A stretch of DNA of 64,000 nucleotides, from contig JAOAHF010000012.1 of the NCBI GenBank assembly GCA_026415355.1, forward strand, positions 1 through 64,000. The letters are read 5' to 3'. Both the position numbers and the translations under genes were made by a program. The notes below the pieces were generated by a model. The model had not been told where the DNA came from and searched no databases. It worked only from the letters and a program-made list of their open reading frames with translations. Below, piece by piece: positions 63,426 through 64,000 of this stretch. The stretch is from Brevinematales bacterium. GTDB lineage: Bacteria > Spirochaetota > Brevinematia > DTOW01. The number at the start of each line of letters is the position of its first letter. The first letter of the stretch is position 1.

Positions 63426-64000
63426 CTACTTAATTCCCACCATTACCATAGAACTCATAATAGTTAAATCACCAAACCTAATTTTTCCGAGTATATGATA
63501 AGCAGCTGTCTTGAGTAACCTAAGAACTCTATAAATTCTATTAGTGTTTAAGAATACCTTGACAAGTTTTGGAAACAATCCAAACTCTACAGGATAAAAC
63601 TCATAAACTTTTTTGTACCCAACATCAAAAAGCAATCTGCGCAAAGTTTTGTTCGTAAAATAATGTAAGTGTCCTGGAAGATAATAGTGATATTTATTAC
63701 CCCAAAACTTGCTCTGAAGACCATTCATGTTTGCAGTTTGTATTAGGATAAGTCCTCCTTTAGTTGTCGAATTGTATAGTTTAGTTATCACTCTCCTAGG
63801 ATCCTCTAAATGTTCTATAACTTCAATCATAGTTATCATGTCAAACTTATTCTGATCCAAACATACATTACTAACATCACCTTTGAATACTGTTAAACCT
63901 CTCTGAACAGCATAGGTATAAGCATATTCTGAAATCTCAATACCATATGGTTCAAGCCCAAATAGCTTAGCCCTTTCTAAAAAACCTCCAAATGAACATC
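63426..64000 (-). CDS. Class I SAM-dependent methyltransferase, N-terminus beyond the window
   Basis: The frame stays open to the right edge, so at least 190 residues are visible and the start is missing. The visible part begins near motif I (CSFGGFLERAKLFG), followed by an acidic loop PYGIEISEYA, DMITMIEVIEHLEDP as motif post-I, and GGLILIQTANMNGLQS with FWGNKYHYYLPGHLHYF. These are typical of Methyltransf_23-type small-molecule or glycan methyltransferases. The substrate is unknown. A TTG within the frame (63860) should not be taken as the start, because the conserved motifs lie upstream of it. Confidence 0.8.
   Translation of the reverse strand, partial: CSFGGFLERAKLFGLEPYGIEISEYAYTYAVQRGLTVFKGDVSNVCLDQNKFDMITMIEVIEHLEDPRRVITKLYNSTTKGGLILIQTANMNGLQSKFWGNKYHYYLPGHLHYFTNKTLRRLLFDVGYKKVYEFYPVEFGLFPKLVKVFLNTNRIYRVLRLLKTAAYHILGKIRFGDLTIMSSMVMVGIK

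Noticed and set aside
63426-63860. Methyltransferase starting at the TTG at 63860
   Set aside because: The conserved SAM-binding segments continue in frame to the right edge, so the gene is cut by the window and the true start lies outside.

Overview
The window is AT-rich chromosomal DNA from a diderm, flagellated, chemotactic bacterium. A spirochaete is the best guess, perhaps from a deep lineage such as Brevinematales. Support comes from flgB, fliR and cheB, an MCP-like protein, an outer membrane (TamB-like protein, Omp85-type barrel, LolA-like protein, lipoprotein), a likely cytoplasmic filament protein (CfpA-like) and a TIGR02757 protein. The lineage is inferred from gene content and remembered family features; no search was run. 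TGA is used as a stop codon. I saw no insertion sequence, prophage, CRISPR array or rRNA. There is one tRNA gene.

Layout. 0.4-1.2 kb: a STAS/anti-sigma kinase pair on the + strand. 1.2-12.8 kb: a long minus-strand block (guaA, FecR-propeller protein, TamB-like giant, TPR protein, ribE, cvpA-like, CBS protein) that mixes envelope assembly with housekeeping. 12.9-20.4 kb: signalling genes (degenerate MCP-like membrane protein, radical SAM enzyme, sigma-like HTH protein, tlyA, glutamine amidotransferase, histidine kinase) and flgB. 20.5-28.9 kb: a DUF1302-like barrel with a LolA-like protein, a potassium-channel RCK protein, a membrane sensor with a degenerate SpoIIE-like domain, an M23 peptidase, and an 8-TM protein with a PseG-like glycosyl hydrolase. 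28.9-36.5 kb: queD and a serine-palmitoyltransferase-like enzyme, pyrE, a TIGR02757 protein, a large TPR-GGDEF protein and a HAD phosphatase. 36.7-39.4 kb: fusA, tRNA-Thr and smpB. 39.5-47.4 kb: rhomboid and fliR, an arsenite/bile-acid-type transporter, ccdA, cheB, a GGDEF protein, rnhC and gpsA. 47.7-54.5 kb: gltB, an alpha/beta hydrolase, and a cysM-JAMM peptidase pair. 54.8-64 kb: the CfpA-like protein, a glycogen-binding-type lipoprotein, a peptidase/propeller/Omp85 fusion, DUF721, proC, an inositol-monophosphatase-like enzyme, and a methyltransferase cut by the right edge.

Two genome-wide habits stand out. Many monocistronic or first genes have a -10 box only 6-12 nt before the start codon, which predicts leaderless mRNAs; other genes carry strong AGGAGG-type sites. 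In addition, almost every convergent gene pair overlaps or abuts at its 3' ends, with no terminator between. Flagellar and chemotaxis genes are scattered singly rather than in the usual operons.

The leads most worth following are the cysM-JAMM pair without its sulphur-carrier gene, the peptidase-propeller-Omp85 fusion (a possible partner of the TamB-like protein), the degenerate SpoIIE membrane sensor, and the leaderless promoter architecture.
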